NCBI RefSeq assembly: GCF_011806575.1
Contig: NZ_JAATOO010000011.1
Span: 1 to 64,000 of the forward strand
Direction: 5' to 3'
Source: Vibrio hepatarius
GTDB taxonomy: Bacteria; Pseudomonadota; Gammaproteobacteria; Enterobacterales; Vibrionaceae
DNA: 64,000 nucleotides
Shown: piece after piece, positions 7,238 through 15,674 of the stretch
How positions within the stretch are numbered: position 1 is the first letter of the stretch
Layout of the letters: every line of letters starts with the position of its first letter
The notes under the pieces: generated by a model
Database searches by the model: none
What the model was told of the DNA's origin: nothing
What the model saw: only the letters and a program-made list of their open reading frames with translations
Position numbers and translations under genes: made by a program

Positions 7238-8254
7238 ATGACCGATGATGATTACAAGAGATCGACTGCTAACTTGAAAAAAGCGGTTCCTCTTATGATG
7301 AAGCACCACGTAGCAGCGACCCCGGCTAACTATGCTTTGTGGTATACCTATGTCGATAATGCCATTCCTCAACTGACTCGAGACCTTGACGAAGTGCTCG
7401 ACTTGTATGGCGTATGTCCACCTGCAGCCGGTGCTCAACTTTACAGCAATTACGTAGCAAAACGAGCAGATACCAACATCAAAGATTTGCGCTCAAATAT
7501 CGAGCTTTTGGTTGGTCAAGTCGCGTCCACAATGGCAGACACTTTAGTTGACACTTCGCAATTCTCAGAAATGATCGACAAAAGCTTCAAAGATATTGAA
7601 AAAGTCGAAGACGAAAACATGTCGCTTGAAGCAGTGATGAAGGTCGTTAGGCAGCTAGTCGATGAATCTAAAGAGATCCGTCACTCCACTAAGTTCCTCA
7701 ACAACCAACTAGAGAATGCCAGTGAAGAGATTCAGCGGCTGAAGCAGCAACTCGCGGACGTGCAGAAAGATGCCCTGTTCGATAACCTGACGAGCTTATA
7801 CAACCGTCAGTCGTTCGATGCAGACCTTCGCACTTTATGTAACGCTGGCAGCAGCTTGAGCTTAGTGTTAACCGACGTTGATAACTTTAAGAGCTTTAAT
7901 GACAATTACGGACATTTGTTTGGTGATTCAGTTATTAAAGGCATCGCAAGACGTTTACAACTCAGTTCCCGAGACGGTATCCATGCTTATCGCTTTGGTG
8001 GTGAAGAATTTGCGCTTATCGTACCAAACAAGCCGCTACAGGTTGCCTGCCACTTCGCTGAAAACCTACGCCGATCGATTGAGAAACTGGCCATCAAAGA
8101 CCGCCGCACCGGCAAACAGGTCGCGAACATTACTGCCTCTTTCGGTGTTGCAGAGCTTCACCCAGGAGAAGGCCCAGAAGCTCTCATTGAGCGAGCAGAC
8201 GACATGCTTTACGAGGCTAAAAACCTTGGCCGAAACAAAGTGATGCCAGCTTAA
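7238..8254 (+). CDS. Diguanylate cyclase (GGDEF domain) with helical N-terminal sensor region
   Basis: A 338-residue cytoplasmic protein. The first 165 residues are helical and soluble, with a predicted coiled coil around LNNQLENASEEIQRLKQQLADV that leads into the GGDEF domain (about 170-338). The catalytic motif is GGEEF at residues 254-258, an accepted active variant. The helix before it carries DVDNFKSFND with the metal-binding Asp. The product-inhibition site RxxD that normally lies just before GGDEF reads RDGI, so feedback inhibition through it is probably absent. There is no membrane segment. It would make cyclic di-GMP from GTP; the N-terminal signal is unknown. Upstream is cheV, not obviously co-transcribed (192 bp and a hairpin between). 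Confidence 0.93.
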   Translation: MTDDDYKRSTANLKKAVPLMMKHHVAATPANYALWYTYVDNAIPQLTRDLDEVLDLYGVCPPAAGAQLYSNYVAKRADTNIKDLRSNIELLVGQVASTMADTLVDTSQFSEMIDKSFKDIEKVEDENMSLEAVMKVVRQLVDESKEIRHSTKFLNNQLENASEEIQRLKQQLADVQKDALFDNLTSLYNRQSFDADLRTLCNAGSSLSLVLTDVDNFKSFNDNYGHLFGDSVIKGIARRLQLSSRDGIHAYRFGGEEFALIVPNKPLQVACHFAENLRRSIEKLAIKDRRTGKQVANITASFGVAELHPGEGPEALIERADDMLYEAKNLGRNKVMPA

Positions 8255-8277
8255 TTAGCTTTGCTCTCCATATAATC

Positions 8278-8308
8278 AGCTGCTCGGTTTTTATAAACTT
8301 GAGCAGCT
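8278..8308 (+). terminator. Possible terminator hairpin after the GGDEF gene
   Basis: AGCTGCTC / GAGCAGCT arms enclose a shorter GTTT/AAAC pairing. No U-tract follows, so it may be a Rho-dependent or stability element. Confidence 0.4.
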
Positions 8309-8446
8309 AATACAAATCGTACTAAAACGCACTAATCTCATTTTTAATTTCTGCTTTAGCTAACGCTTTTGACAAGCACCAAACAAAACTTATTCACTCT
8401 CCCCTATACTGCAATTAAGTGTTTGACCCTTAACGGAGAAATAATA

Positions 8447-8713
8447 ATGAAAAGAACACCTATTTTCTGCGCAATTGCTGGCGTGGTGTTGTTGGCGGGA
8501 TGTTCAAGTGAACCGGATGAATACGAAGTAAAAGACTACCAGTCGATTGCAAATCCAGCCTCTGTATACTGTGTTCAGCAAGGTGGTGAATTGGAAACGG
8601 TGAATGAAAACGAGATGCGTGTGACCTACTGCGTATTCTCAGATGAAGACCGCACCGAACAGTGGGAATACTACCGCAATAACCACGATGAAGAAGGCAA
8701 TCCTAAGCAGTAA
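8447..8713 (+). CDS. DUF333 lipoprotein
   Basis: An 88-residue protein with a lipoprotein signal: MKRTPIFCAIAGVVLLAGC, lipobox LAGC, giving a lipidated Cys at residue 19. The next residues, S-S, are not Asp, so outer-membrane sorting by Lol is expected. The mature part contains NPASVYCVQQGGELE and a second Cys, the DUF333 pattern (YoaF-like, sometimes called hemolysin-related) of small Cys-paired periplasmic domains. The start at 8447 has CGGAGA upstream and gives the natural signal peptide; a longer frame exists but its extra residues do not fit a lipoprotein. Its stop is directly abutted by the stop of the convergent next gene. Function unknown. Confidence 0.88.
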   Translation: MKRTPIFCAIAGVVLLAGCSSEPDEYEVKDYQSIANPASVYCVQQGGELETVNENEMRVTYCVFSDEDRTEQWEYYRNNHDEEGNPKQ

Positions 8714-9571
8714 TTAGTGTGCTTGAGTGACCACTTCTGGATCCAATTGACGATTCAAAGTGGTCAACTCGTCGTGAAACTGTGCTAAATACCCTGCGAC
8801 ACTTTGCTGCGAACACGTCTCATCAACGCTCTCTATCACCTTTTTTAGCACTTCTATTCGTTTGACTAACTTAGGTTCTTGAACAAGCGCAGTCAATACA
8901 GACATTGTCCGCTGAGCGGTTTGAGTCACTTGGTGTAAAAGCCCTCGTTGAATAGGGAAGTAAACGCCCCTTACTACCCCCTCCAAGAAAACCCGAAAGA
9001 CAGTCAACTCATCGAGTGCGAGAAATATCTGCCCTGCTTGGTTAGCGTGCGGATAAGGCACGCTGCAGTGGTGTTGAACGTCAGTCGAAATTGAGACATG
9101 TAGCCCCGCTTGTTGGCACTTCTCCAGCAACACTCGCAGCAAACCTTGTTCGTCCATTAATTCTTGGATTTGAAAGATGCGTTGTAAGTGGTAGTCATTA
9201 CTGACAAATACCGCATTGACTCGCTGCCCTTGCTGCAATAAACCACTGGAAGTCAATTTTTGCGCGGCATTGTGGATGTTTTCAATTGTATTTAGTGACT
9301 GATCTTCAAGCAGTGTTTTATAAGATGACTGAGAAGAGTGGGTATTGAGCTGTTGGTAGTACTGATACATCGCCGAGGCTTCAGAGAGCGTTTGCCCTTT
9401 GGTCACGCCACCACAAAACACCAAAACACTAGTTGCTGGGTTAAAACGTGCGAGGAATGCTGGTAACGCTTCCACTCGTGAACGCCCTTCCGCTGTCAAT
9501 GCGTTGTTTTGTAATCTTTTGCCAAGAACCAGAATGACATCGCGAATACACTCTTTATTACCACTTCTCAA
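8714..9571 (-). CDS. YdcF/SanA-family (DUF218) protein
   Basis: A 285-residue protein. The N-terminal half has the DUF218 pattern: VILVLGKRLQ, a conserved GG in VLVFCGGVT, the acidic S-E in TLSEASAMYQYY, a Thr-Asn-rich segment SLNTIENIHNAA, and VSNDYHLQRI. DUF218 proteins (YdcF, SanA, ElyC) are linked to nucleotide or SAM binding and to envelope functions, but no reaction is proven. There is no signal peptide or membrane segment, so it resembles cytoplasmic YdcF more than membrane-bound SanA/ElyC. The start is TTG at 9571 with AGGAG seven bases upstream. It is divergent from the serine deaminase gene; the shared region carries a palindrome. Confidence 0.8.
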   Translation of the reverse strand: MRSGNKECIRDVILVLGKRLQNNALTAEGRSRVEALPAFLARFNPATSVLVFCGGVTKGQTLSEASAMYQYYQQLNTHSSQSSYKTLLEDQSLNTIENIHNAAQKLTSSGLLQQGQRVNAVFVSNDYHLQRIFQIQELMDEQGLLRVLLEKCQQAGLHVSISTDVQHHCSVPYPHANQAGQIFLALDELTVFRVFLEGVVRGVYFPIQRGLLHQVTQTAQRTMSVLTALVQEPKLVKRIEVLKKVIESVDETCSQQSVAGYLAQFHDELTTLNRQLDPEVVTQAH

Positions 9572-9631
9572 TTACGAACTCCTATTCAAAGATAGCTGTA
9601 CAAAATCAACTTTTGTCTGTAGCTTAAATGA

Positions 9632-9654
9632 GTTAACAGTATGTTAACTATAAT
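9632..9654 (+). promoter_or_regulatory. Palindromic operator candidate overlapping a -10 box before sdaA
   Basis: The palindrome GTTAACA-GTA-TGTTAAC (9632-9648) directly abuts TATAAT (9649-9654), about 57 bases before the deaminase ATG. A dimeric repressor binding here would occlude the promoter. The regulator is not known. No clear -35 box is seen, so an activator may be needed. Confidence 0.5.
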
Positions 9655-9710
9655 TAAGAGAGCCTGACCAACGGGCCATTACGCATGTCGATAACGTAGG
9701 AAAGAAGTCA

Positions 9711-11081
9711 ATGCTGTCAATCTTTGATATTTTCAAAGTGGGAGTCGGTCCTTCCAGCTCACACACCAATGGCCCTATGATTGCAGGGTATCATTTTACT
9801 CAACAACTTGCTCCAGCCATGAGCCAAGTTACGCGCGTTCAAATTGATTTGTATGGTTCTTTATCTTTGACGGGTAAAGGCCACCACACAGATCGCGCCG
9901 TCATTCTGGGCTTGATGGGAAACAAACCTGATACGATCAAAATGACCAGCGCCAAGCAAGCACTGCAAGACGTACTAGATGGTCAAGGGCTCACTCTGCC
10001 ATGCGGGCATGACATTGAGTTTTCGTATTCCACAGATTTGCTTTTCCACAGTGAAAACCTACCTTTGCACGAAAACGGAATGCAAATTACCGCGTTCGAT
10101 GCTTCAGGCGAAGAACTGGCTAAAGAGACATATTACTCGATTGGCGGCGGCTTTATTGCGACAGCAAAAGAACTTGAACACGGCAGTGAAGAAGAACCTG
10201 TCAGCGTCCCTTTCCCATTCAAAAGCGCAGATGAAATGCTCGCTGTTGCGGAGAAGCACGGCTACAGCTTAGGCGGAATGATTCTACAAAACGAACTGAG
10301 CTTTAAAAACCAAGATGAAATCGACCGTAAAGCTGAGCAGATTTGGAAAGTCATGTCACTTTGTATGCAGCGTGGCTTTGAAACCGAAGGCATTCTTGAA
10401 GGCGGATTAAACGTTACGCGACGTGCTCCTAACCTATTGAAAAAGCTTGAGGCTAACGCTGCGATAGAAAATGACCCGATGGAAATCATGGACTGGATTA
10501 ACCTATTTGCGTTTTCTGTCAGCGAAGAAAATGCGGCAGGCGGACAAGTAGTGACCTCTCCAACCAACGGTGCAGCGGGCGTTATACCAGCAGTGCTAAT
10601 GTACTACCACCGTTTCATCAAAGAGCTGGATTTAAAACAGATCAAGGACTTCCTCGCTGTTGCAGGCGCTATCGGGATTCTCTACAAAACCAACGCGTCT
10701 ATCTCGGGTGCTGAAGTGGGATGCCAGGGTGAGATTGGCGTGTCCTCATCAATGGCGGCAGCAGGTTTAACCGCACTGCGCGGCGGCAGCAACGAGCAAA
10801 TCTGTATCGCTGCTGAAATTGCAATGGAACACTCGCTAGGCATGACCTGTGACCCAATTGGTGGCTTGGTACAAGTGCCTTGTATCGAACGTAATGCGAT
10901 GGGCGCAATGAAAGCGATCAACGCATCACGCATGGCGTTAAAACGCACCAGCAAGTGCTTGATCTCACTTGACAAAGTCATCGAAACCATGTATCAAACA
11001 GGCAAAGATATGAACAAAAAATATCGCGAGACATCATTAGGTGGTCTAGCGGTAATCCACATGGCGCCGCCGTGTGAATAA
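9711..11081 (+). CDS. sdaA: L-serine ammonia-lyase (serine deaminase), iron-sulfur type
   Basis: A 456-residue single-chain L-serine deaminase. The N-terminal beta domain starts with IFDIFKVGVGPSSSHTNGPM, the hallmark of the family, and the C-terminal alpha domain has SPTNGAAGVIPAVLMYY. The 4Fe-4S cluster cysteines are visible in GAEVGCQGEIGVSS, MTCDPIGGLVQVPC and the extreme C-terminus. It converts L-serine to pyruvate and ammonia. The length matches SdaA/SdaB of enterobacteria (about 455). I cannot tell sdaA from sdaB by sequence alone, so the symbol marks function. GGAAAG precedes the ATG. The stop is one base from the convergent LysR gene stop. No second serine gene lies near, so it is probably regulated alone. 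Confidence 0.95.
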   Translation: MLSIFDIFKVGVGPSSSHTNGPMIAGYHFTQQLAPAMSQVTRVQIDLYGSLSLTGKGHHTDRAVILGLMGNKPDTIKMTSAKQALQDVLDGQGLTLPCGHDIEFSYSTDLLFHSENLPLHENGMQITAFDASGEELAKETYYSIGGGFIATAKELEHGSEEEPVSVPFPFKSADEMLAVAEKHGYSLGGMILQNELSFKNQDEIDRKAEQIWKVMSLCMQRGFETEGILEGGLNVTRRAPNLLKKLEANAAIENDPMEIMDWINLFAFSVSEENAAGGQVVTSPTNGAAGVIPAVLMYYHRFIKELDLKQIKDFLAVAGAIGILYKTNASISGAEVGCQGEIGVSSSMAAAGLTALRGGSNEQICIAAEIAMEHSLGMTCDPIGGLVQVPCIERNAMGAMKAINASRMALKRTSKCLISLDKVIETMYQTGKDMNKKYRETSLGGLAVIHMAPPCE

Positions 11082-11082
11082 G

Positions 11083-11961
11083 TCATTTTTGCGATGTCAG
11101 TTGTCGCTGTAGCCACTTAACAAAGCATACCGCACTCGCTTTATGCGGCTGATGGTTAATTAAATAGTGCCCTCCTTCTGTGGGCACTTTTTGTTGCCAT
11201 AGCTGTGTAAGGCTGCCTTTAGTTAAGTGTTTCTGAACCAAAATATCTTTTACCAGCAATAGACCTAAGCCCTGTATTGCCGCATCAATTGCCAGTAGTG
11301 AATGGTCAAGCTGTAAGCATGGCTTGTTAAACCGTCCTATGTAACCTTGTGCTGCAAACCATTGCTCCCAACCTTGGCTATAACCCGTTGTGGCAATTTT
11401 TCCCGCCGCAACAATATCCTCTAACGTTATGTGATCCACATTCAAATAATCTGGTTTCGCGACCACCAACCAAGACTCGTCCACAAGACGCTCTGCATTG
11501 TGTGGGAGTGGGTGGCCAATACCATTCACAATTTCAATGTCCGTGGCCATACTGCCATTTGGAAACGCGCTTGAGGTGGTAGAGATCTTTAAATCAATAT
11601 CAGGGTGATGACGGCGAAAGTCTGCTAATTTTGGTATCAACCACTGAGCACAAAAACTCTGTGCGATATTCAGGCTGACCGTGTCACGTCTATCTCGTTC
11701 AAACAGCTGCTTGGTCCCCGCCGACAAACAGAAAAAAGTATGGGTAAGTAGCGGCAGGTAATATTTGGCGTCTTCCGTTAGCGAGAGTTTAGCGCCAGTG
11801 CGTTCAAACAATACAGCACTGAGGTAGCCTTCAAGCAGCTTTACCTGCTGGCTAACCGCGGCTCTGGTAACATTCAGCTCTTCAGCGGCTTTCGTTAAGC
11901 TTTGGTGACGCGCGGCGGATTCGAATGCGCGCAACGCATTGAGTGGAGGTAAGAATCTCAT
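11083..11961 (-). CDS. LysR-family regulator, GcvA-like
   Basis: A 292-residue LysR protein. The helix-turn-helix is at residues 6-65 (LPPLNALRAFESAARHQS, KAAEELNVTRAAVSQQV). The effector domain shows the GcvA-type pattern LNIAQSFCAQWLIPKLADF and an FAAQG segment. It lies 59 bp downstream of the FAD-oxidoreductase gene on the same strand, and the target of such GcvA-like regulators is often the adjacent enzyme operon. It could therefore control the oxidoreductase and the divergent transporter at 13464-13748. The nearest other candidate is the convergent serine deaminase. No ligand can be named. Confidence 0.88.
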   Translation of the reverse strand: MRFLPPLNALRAFESAARHQSLTKAAEELNVTRAAVSQQVKLLEGYLSAVLFERTGAKLSLTEDAKYYLPLLTHTFFCLSAGTKQLFERDRRDTVSLNIAQSFCAQWLIPKLADFRRHHPDIDLKISTTSSAFPNGSMATDIEIVNGIGHPLPHNAERLVDESWLVVAKPDYLNVDHITLEDIVAAGKIATTGYSQGWEQWFAAQGYIGRFNKPCLQLDHSLLAIDAAIQGLGLLLVKDILVQKHLTKGSLTQLWQQKVPTEGGHYLINHQPHKASAVCFVKWLQRQLTSQK

Positions 11962-12020
11962 ATAAGGGCACAGTTAAAATGTTAAATTTGCCCTGCCTGT
12001 ATTACACAAATATGATAGTG

Positions 12021-13463
12021 CTACATTTTGTCGGCTTTGCCCGCGGCACCGGCTAGTTTCGCCAACCATTTATCCAGTATTAAAGGCGGCTCTTCGCGAT
12101 CTTCTGCCGCTTCTTTACGACGGACTGCATTGCGTACCAACATCGCCCCCATCCACCTAAATGGCTCTGGCGGGAATGTACCTAGAGGCCCTTTTGCCAA
12201 TCCACATTGCGTCCACTCATTATCTAAATCCAATGCCATCGAAGAGAGAATTTTGCCACCGATACGGGTTTGCGCCACGCCATTGCCCGAATAGCCAAAG
12301 CCATACACTATATTTTTTTGCTCTTGTAGGTTACCGAAGAATGGCAAGCCAGTCGTCGAGCGATCAGAACCACCCGTCCAGCTGTATGCAAACTCACCGA
12401 CTTTCAGTTGAGGAAAGAGTTTTTGAAACGATTGACTGAGTAAGTCCAGGTAACGTGTTTGACGGTTAAACATCGGATCAACTTTATTCCCAAACGAAAA
12501 GTGGTTTCCACCTTTGCCTAACATGATGCGCCCGTCCTTAGTATCGCGGTAGTAATGAACAAAAATTCTTGAATCCACTACTGTCGCACCTTGTTTCGGA
12601 CCATGCTTTTTGAGCAACTCAGGGATGGGCTTAGTGATGACCATATCCGACGAAACAACCACAATACTGCGTTTAAACTGTTTAAAATGTTCAACCATCC
12701 ACGCATTCAGTGCGAGCACTACTTTCTTTGCGATCACTTTGCCAAGTGGAGTATGAACGGTAGCGGGCTGACCGAAGTCCAACTTTGTCATCGGGGTATG
12801 TTCATAGATTTCTACACCTAGATCTAAAGCAACACGTCTAAGTCCACGAGCTAGCAGCGCGGGCTGAACACTAGCAGCTGCAGGAGAAAAGTACCCTTCA
12901 ACATGCTGTTGTGAACCCGCTAGTTCAGCAATGTCTTGATCACGGCATTTAGACCAACTGTTGATGTTGTGCTTTTTAAGTTCACTAATGACTGGCGCCA
13001 TAGTGCCTTGCTGTGCCCAATTGGTGGCCGTGTAGTAAGTGCCATTAAGGCAAAGCTCGGCGTCTATCCGCTTATCACGACAAAACTCATCAATTTCGTA
13101 AATGGCTTGCTCAGATTGTTGAACTAACCACGCTGCTTGTTGTTCGCCAAACAGGCGCTTTAAGGTTGGAAACTTAGTTGACCAAGTCAGCATACAACCA
13201 CCATTCGCACCCGATGCGCCGCTGCCACATAAGCCTTTCTCTAAGATTACGACTTTCTTTTCAGGCGCTTGTTGCTTTATGAGGATTGCACTCCACAATC
13301 CAGTATAACCGCCGCCGACAACTGCAATATCAGCGTCATCGATTTGCCCTTTTAGTGGAAGCGACTGCGAGGATACTTCAGTTTCTAATGCTTGTTTAAA
13401 CCAGTAGGAAGGTTGAGATTTCATAATAATGCTCTCAGTGAACGTTTTATTCACTTTAGCCAA
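12021..13463 (-). CDS. FAD-dependent amine oxidoreductase (DAO family), possibly aminophosphonate-related
   Basis: A 480-residue D-amino-acid-oxidase-fold flavoprotein. The dinucleotide motif is DIAVVGGGYTGLWSAI near residue 46, followed by VVILEKGLCGSGASGANGG, the FAD-binding and active-site region. The C-terminal FAD site is FGYSGNGVAQTRIGG. The start shown is TTG with a strong AAGGAG site; an ATG at 13424 (467 residues) is the alternative. Family members oxidise primary or secondary amines such as sarcosine, gamma-glutamylputrescine or aminophosphonates. From memory, a class of these (putative aminophosphonate oxidoreductase) recurs beside AEP genes; the AEP cluster here starts 3.5 kb away. 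That link is an inference: no PhnR-like operator lies in its own promoter region. Divergent from the POT/MFS transporter. Confidence 0.8.
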   Translation of the reverse strand: MAKVNKTFTESIIMKSQPSYWFKQALETEVSSQSLPLKGQIDDADIAVVGGGYTGLWSAILIKQQAPEKKVVILEKGLCGSGASGANGGCMLTWSTKFPTLKRLFGEQQAAWLVQQSEQAIYEIDEFCRDKRIDAELCLNGTYYTATNWAQQGTMAPVISELKKHNINSWSKCRDQDIAELAGSQQHVEGYFSPAAASVQPALLARGLRRVALDLGVEIYEHTPMTKLDFGQPATVHTPLGKVIAKKVVLALNAWMVEHFKQFKRSIVVVSSDMVITKPIPELLKKHGPKQGATVVDSRIFVHYYRDTKDGRIMLGKGGNHFSFGNKVDPMFNRQTRYLDLLSQSFQKLFPQLKVGEFAYSWTGGSDRSTTGLPFFGNLQEQKNIVYGFGYSGNGVAQTRIGGKILSSMALDLDNEWTQCGLAKGPLGTFPPEPFRWMGAMLVRNAVRRKEAAEDREEPPLILDKWLAKLAGAAGKADKM

Positions 13464-13707
13464 CTTGCTCTCCTTACCATAGCGAGCATATCTAACGGTT
13501 TGCGTAAGAATTTCTAACGCGGATATTCAACCAGTGAGTTATTGCGTGATCACACATACAAGCAAAAGTGGTCTTTAATGTGCTACGCAATCGTTTTGGA
13601 TCAATTCCATTACAAAAGTTTATCCGAATTTAATAAAAAATCGTGCATAAAACCGGTTATCTGCGATAATTGTTTCAAATTATTACATACTAAAAATTAA
13701 CAATTAA

Positions 13708-13735
13708 TTGGTTTTTAATCCCAATTTAAAACCAA
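13708..13735 (+). promoter_or_regulatory. Inverted repeat in the leader of the transporter gene
   Basis: Arms TTGGTTTT and AAAACCAA, 12 bases apart, lie 13 bases before the transporter ATG and overlap the likely leader. The repeat could fold in mRNA or be a regulator site shared with the divergent oxidoreductase. Confidence 0.35.
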
Positions 13736-13748
13736 ATGAGAGGCTGTT

Positions 13749-15224
13749 ATGTGGAATAAACTCAACAAATCCATGATGTTCTGCCAAGCGATGTTTGGCT
13801 TATCATTCTATGGTGTGATGGTTATTTTGACTCGTTTCTTCTTAGAAGATTTAGGGTATAGCGAGGCCGATACCATGATGGTTGTCGGCGCATTTTCATC
13901 AATAGGACCACTTTTCGCGATCGCAGGTGGCTTTATTACCGACAAGTTTTTGGGTGCTTATCGCTCACTGACCATCGCGTACGGTACATTCGCAACTGGA
14001 TATACCCTGCTTGTGCTTGGTGCATCAACGACTAACGTTCCATTAAGCTTGGTTGGTATCGCACTCGCGAGTTACGCTCGTGGTTTAATGTCTCCTTCAT
14101 ACCCAAGTCTTTACAAACGTACCTTTGCTTCTGAAGAAGACTTCGAGAATGGCTACCCTGTGAATTACTCTGTAAACAACGTAGGCGCACTGCTGGGTCA
14201 GTACTTGTTCCCAATGTTTGTGTTAGTGATCGGATTCCATGGCAGCTTCATGCTCTCTGCTGCTATGGCGGGTCTGGCGTTCATCACTCTCGTTATCTTT
14301 AACAAGCGACTGGTGGGTGTAGGTGCAGATATTGACCAAAAACCGGTCAGCATTAAAAACTGGGCTGCATTTTTGTCACTTTCTGTCGCAATGGTTGGTC
14401 TGGTATTTTTCATGTTCTCTAACATGACCATCGGACAAAACATTGTCTACGCGATTGGCGCAGCCGCGATTCTGTACTTCATCAGTTTGATGTTTAAATC
14501 GGGTAAATCCGATGCACTCAAAATGGGGACGATTTTGATCATGACGGTGCTGACCACGTGCTTTTTTGTGTACTACGGTCAGATGATGACATCAATGACA
14601 ATGGTAACCATCAATACCATGCGTGGTGACTTGTTTAACCTGATCCCTATCGCACCAGAGGCGTCAATGGCGATGAACCCACTTTGGTGTATTGTCGCTG
14701 GCCCTGTCTTAGCGATGACATTCTCTTCATTGGAAAAGAAAGGCATTAACTTCTCTACAGCAACTAAGATTGGCTTCGCCTTTATTCTAACTGCGATTGC
14801 ATTTGGTATTCTCACTATGGCAGTAACAAACATTGGAACAGATGTTGTGATCCGCCCTGAAATCTTCCTAGCGATTCACTTCTTCCAAGCATTTGCAGAA
14901 GTGATCGTTGGTAGCCTAGTGGTGGCATTTATCCTATCTGTCGCGCCAAAACATATTGAAGGGTTCTCAGTTTCACTCTTCTCTGTTGCTATGGCTCTTA
15001 GTGGTATCGTAGGTGCGGTATTCTCTACGTCTATTGCGCTTGAGAAAGGCCAGGAAATCACTCAAGACATCGTCAAGAATGTGTACGGCGACTACTTCCA
15101 GTTATTGACTGTTCTTGCTGTCGTTATGGTTGTGATCGCATTTGCCTCATCGTTCGTCATTCGCAAGATGCTGGAGTCTGCAAAACAAACGACCGAAGCT
15201 GAGCTGATTGAAGCAAAAAGCTAA
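13749..15224 (+). CDS. Proton-dependent oligopeptide (POT) / MFS family transporter
   Basis: A 491-residue integral membrane protein with about 14 hydrophobic segments. The N-terminal region SFYGVMVILTRFFLEDLGYSEADTMMVVGAF followed by GGFITDKFLGAYRS is the POT-family equivalent of the MFS A-motif loop (compare the DtpA family). ExxER in helix 1, required for proton coupling in peptide transporters, is not visible; the corresponding segment reads LSFYG. The substrate may therefore not be a peptide. It is divergent from the FAD-oxidoreductase across 285 bp, so it may import that enzyme's amine substrate (inference). GAGAGG precedes the ATG. It ends in a strong terminator. Confidence 0.78.
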   Translation: MWNKLNKSMMFCQAMFGLSFYGVMVILTRFFLEDLGYSEADTMMVVGAFSSIGPLFAIAGGFITDKFLGAYRSLTIAYGTFATGYTLLVLGASTTNVPLSLVGIALASYARGLMSPSYPSLYKRTFASEEDFENGYPVNYSVNNVGALLGQYLFPMFVLVIGFHGSFMLSAAMAGLAFITLVIFNKRLVGVGADIDQKPVSIKNWAAFLSLSVAMVGLVFFMFSNMTIGQNIVYAIGAAAILYFISLMFKSGKSDALKMGTILIMTVLTTCFFVYYGQMMTSMTMVTINTMRGDLFNLIPIAPEASMAMNPLWCIVAGPVLAMTFSSLEKKGINFSTATKIGFAFILTAIAFGILTMAVTNIGTDVVIRPEIFLAIHFFQAFAEVIVGSLVVAFILSVAPKHIEGFSVSLFSVAMALSGIVGAVFSTSIALEKGQEITQDIVKNVYGDYFQLLTVLAVVMVVIAFASSFVIRKMLESAKQTTEAELIEAKS

Positions 15225-15249
15225 TTACGAGAAACAGATTTAGATAGTA

Positions 15250-15281
15250 AAAAGCCCCAAGCAAAAATGCTTGGGGCTTTT
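15250..15281. terminator. Bidirectional intrinsic terminator
   Basis: A 13-bp perfect stem AAAAGCCCCAAGC / GCTTGGGGCTTTT with an AAAAAT loop separates the transporter from the convergent DUF3316 gene. Flanking A- and T-runs allow function on both strands. Confidence 0.93.
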
Positions 15282-15314
15282 GTATTAGCAACGCATTAAA
15301 CATCGTTCGAGTAA

Positions 15315-15674
15315 CTATTCACGTTCTCTGAAACGATAGGTATATTTTACGTTCATAACAGGTTGATAGGCGATATCACCGTTACTTGTCATTACTTCTT
15401 TGATTGTAATCTGTGAATCAAGCAACTCTACAGATCTTTTGTCGACAAGGTCATTGCTGTTTAGAGATGCACTTTGACGTAATTCGCGAGGAGATTGTGC
15501 ATTCACATCTTGAAGCATCATTTTACCAGCAGCATATGCTGCTTCTTTACTTGCAACTGGTTCTCCCGCCATACTACTAGTAGTTATACGTGTTTCATAA
15601 GAACCGGATAACCCCGCAGCAAATGAAGCTGTACTAACGAGAACTAAACCAACTAAAGATAGTACCTTAATCAT
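15315..15674 (-). CDS. DUF3316 family periplasmic protein
   Basis: A 119-residue exported protein. The start at 15674 has AAGGAG upstream and yields a classic signal peptide, MIKVLSLVGLVLVSTASFAA, with cleavage after AFA/AGL or thereabouts. The mature domain has KEAAYAAGKMMLQDVNAQSPRELRQ and the repeated V..KYTYRF.ERE ending of DUF3316 proteins common in vibrios. The function of DUF3316 is unknown. A longer frame upstream is unlikely because it would spoil the signal peptide. Monocistronic, with a long AT-rich upstream region that holds a 20-bp palindrome. Confidence 0.8.
   Translation of the reverse strand: MIKVLSLVGLVLVSTASFAAGLSGSYETRITTSSMAGEPVASKEAAYAAGKMMLQDVNAQSPRELRQSASLNSNDLVDKRSVELLDSQITIKEVMTSNGDIAYQPVMNVKYTYRFRERE

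Noticed and set aside
13464..13748. PhnR-type operator before the FAD oxidoreductase
   Set aside because: Only an isolated half-site GTGGTCTTTAATG was seen, without a matching second half.
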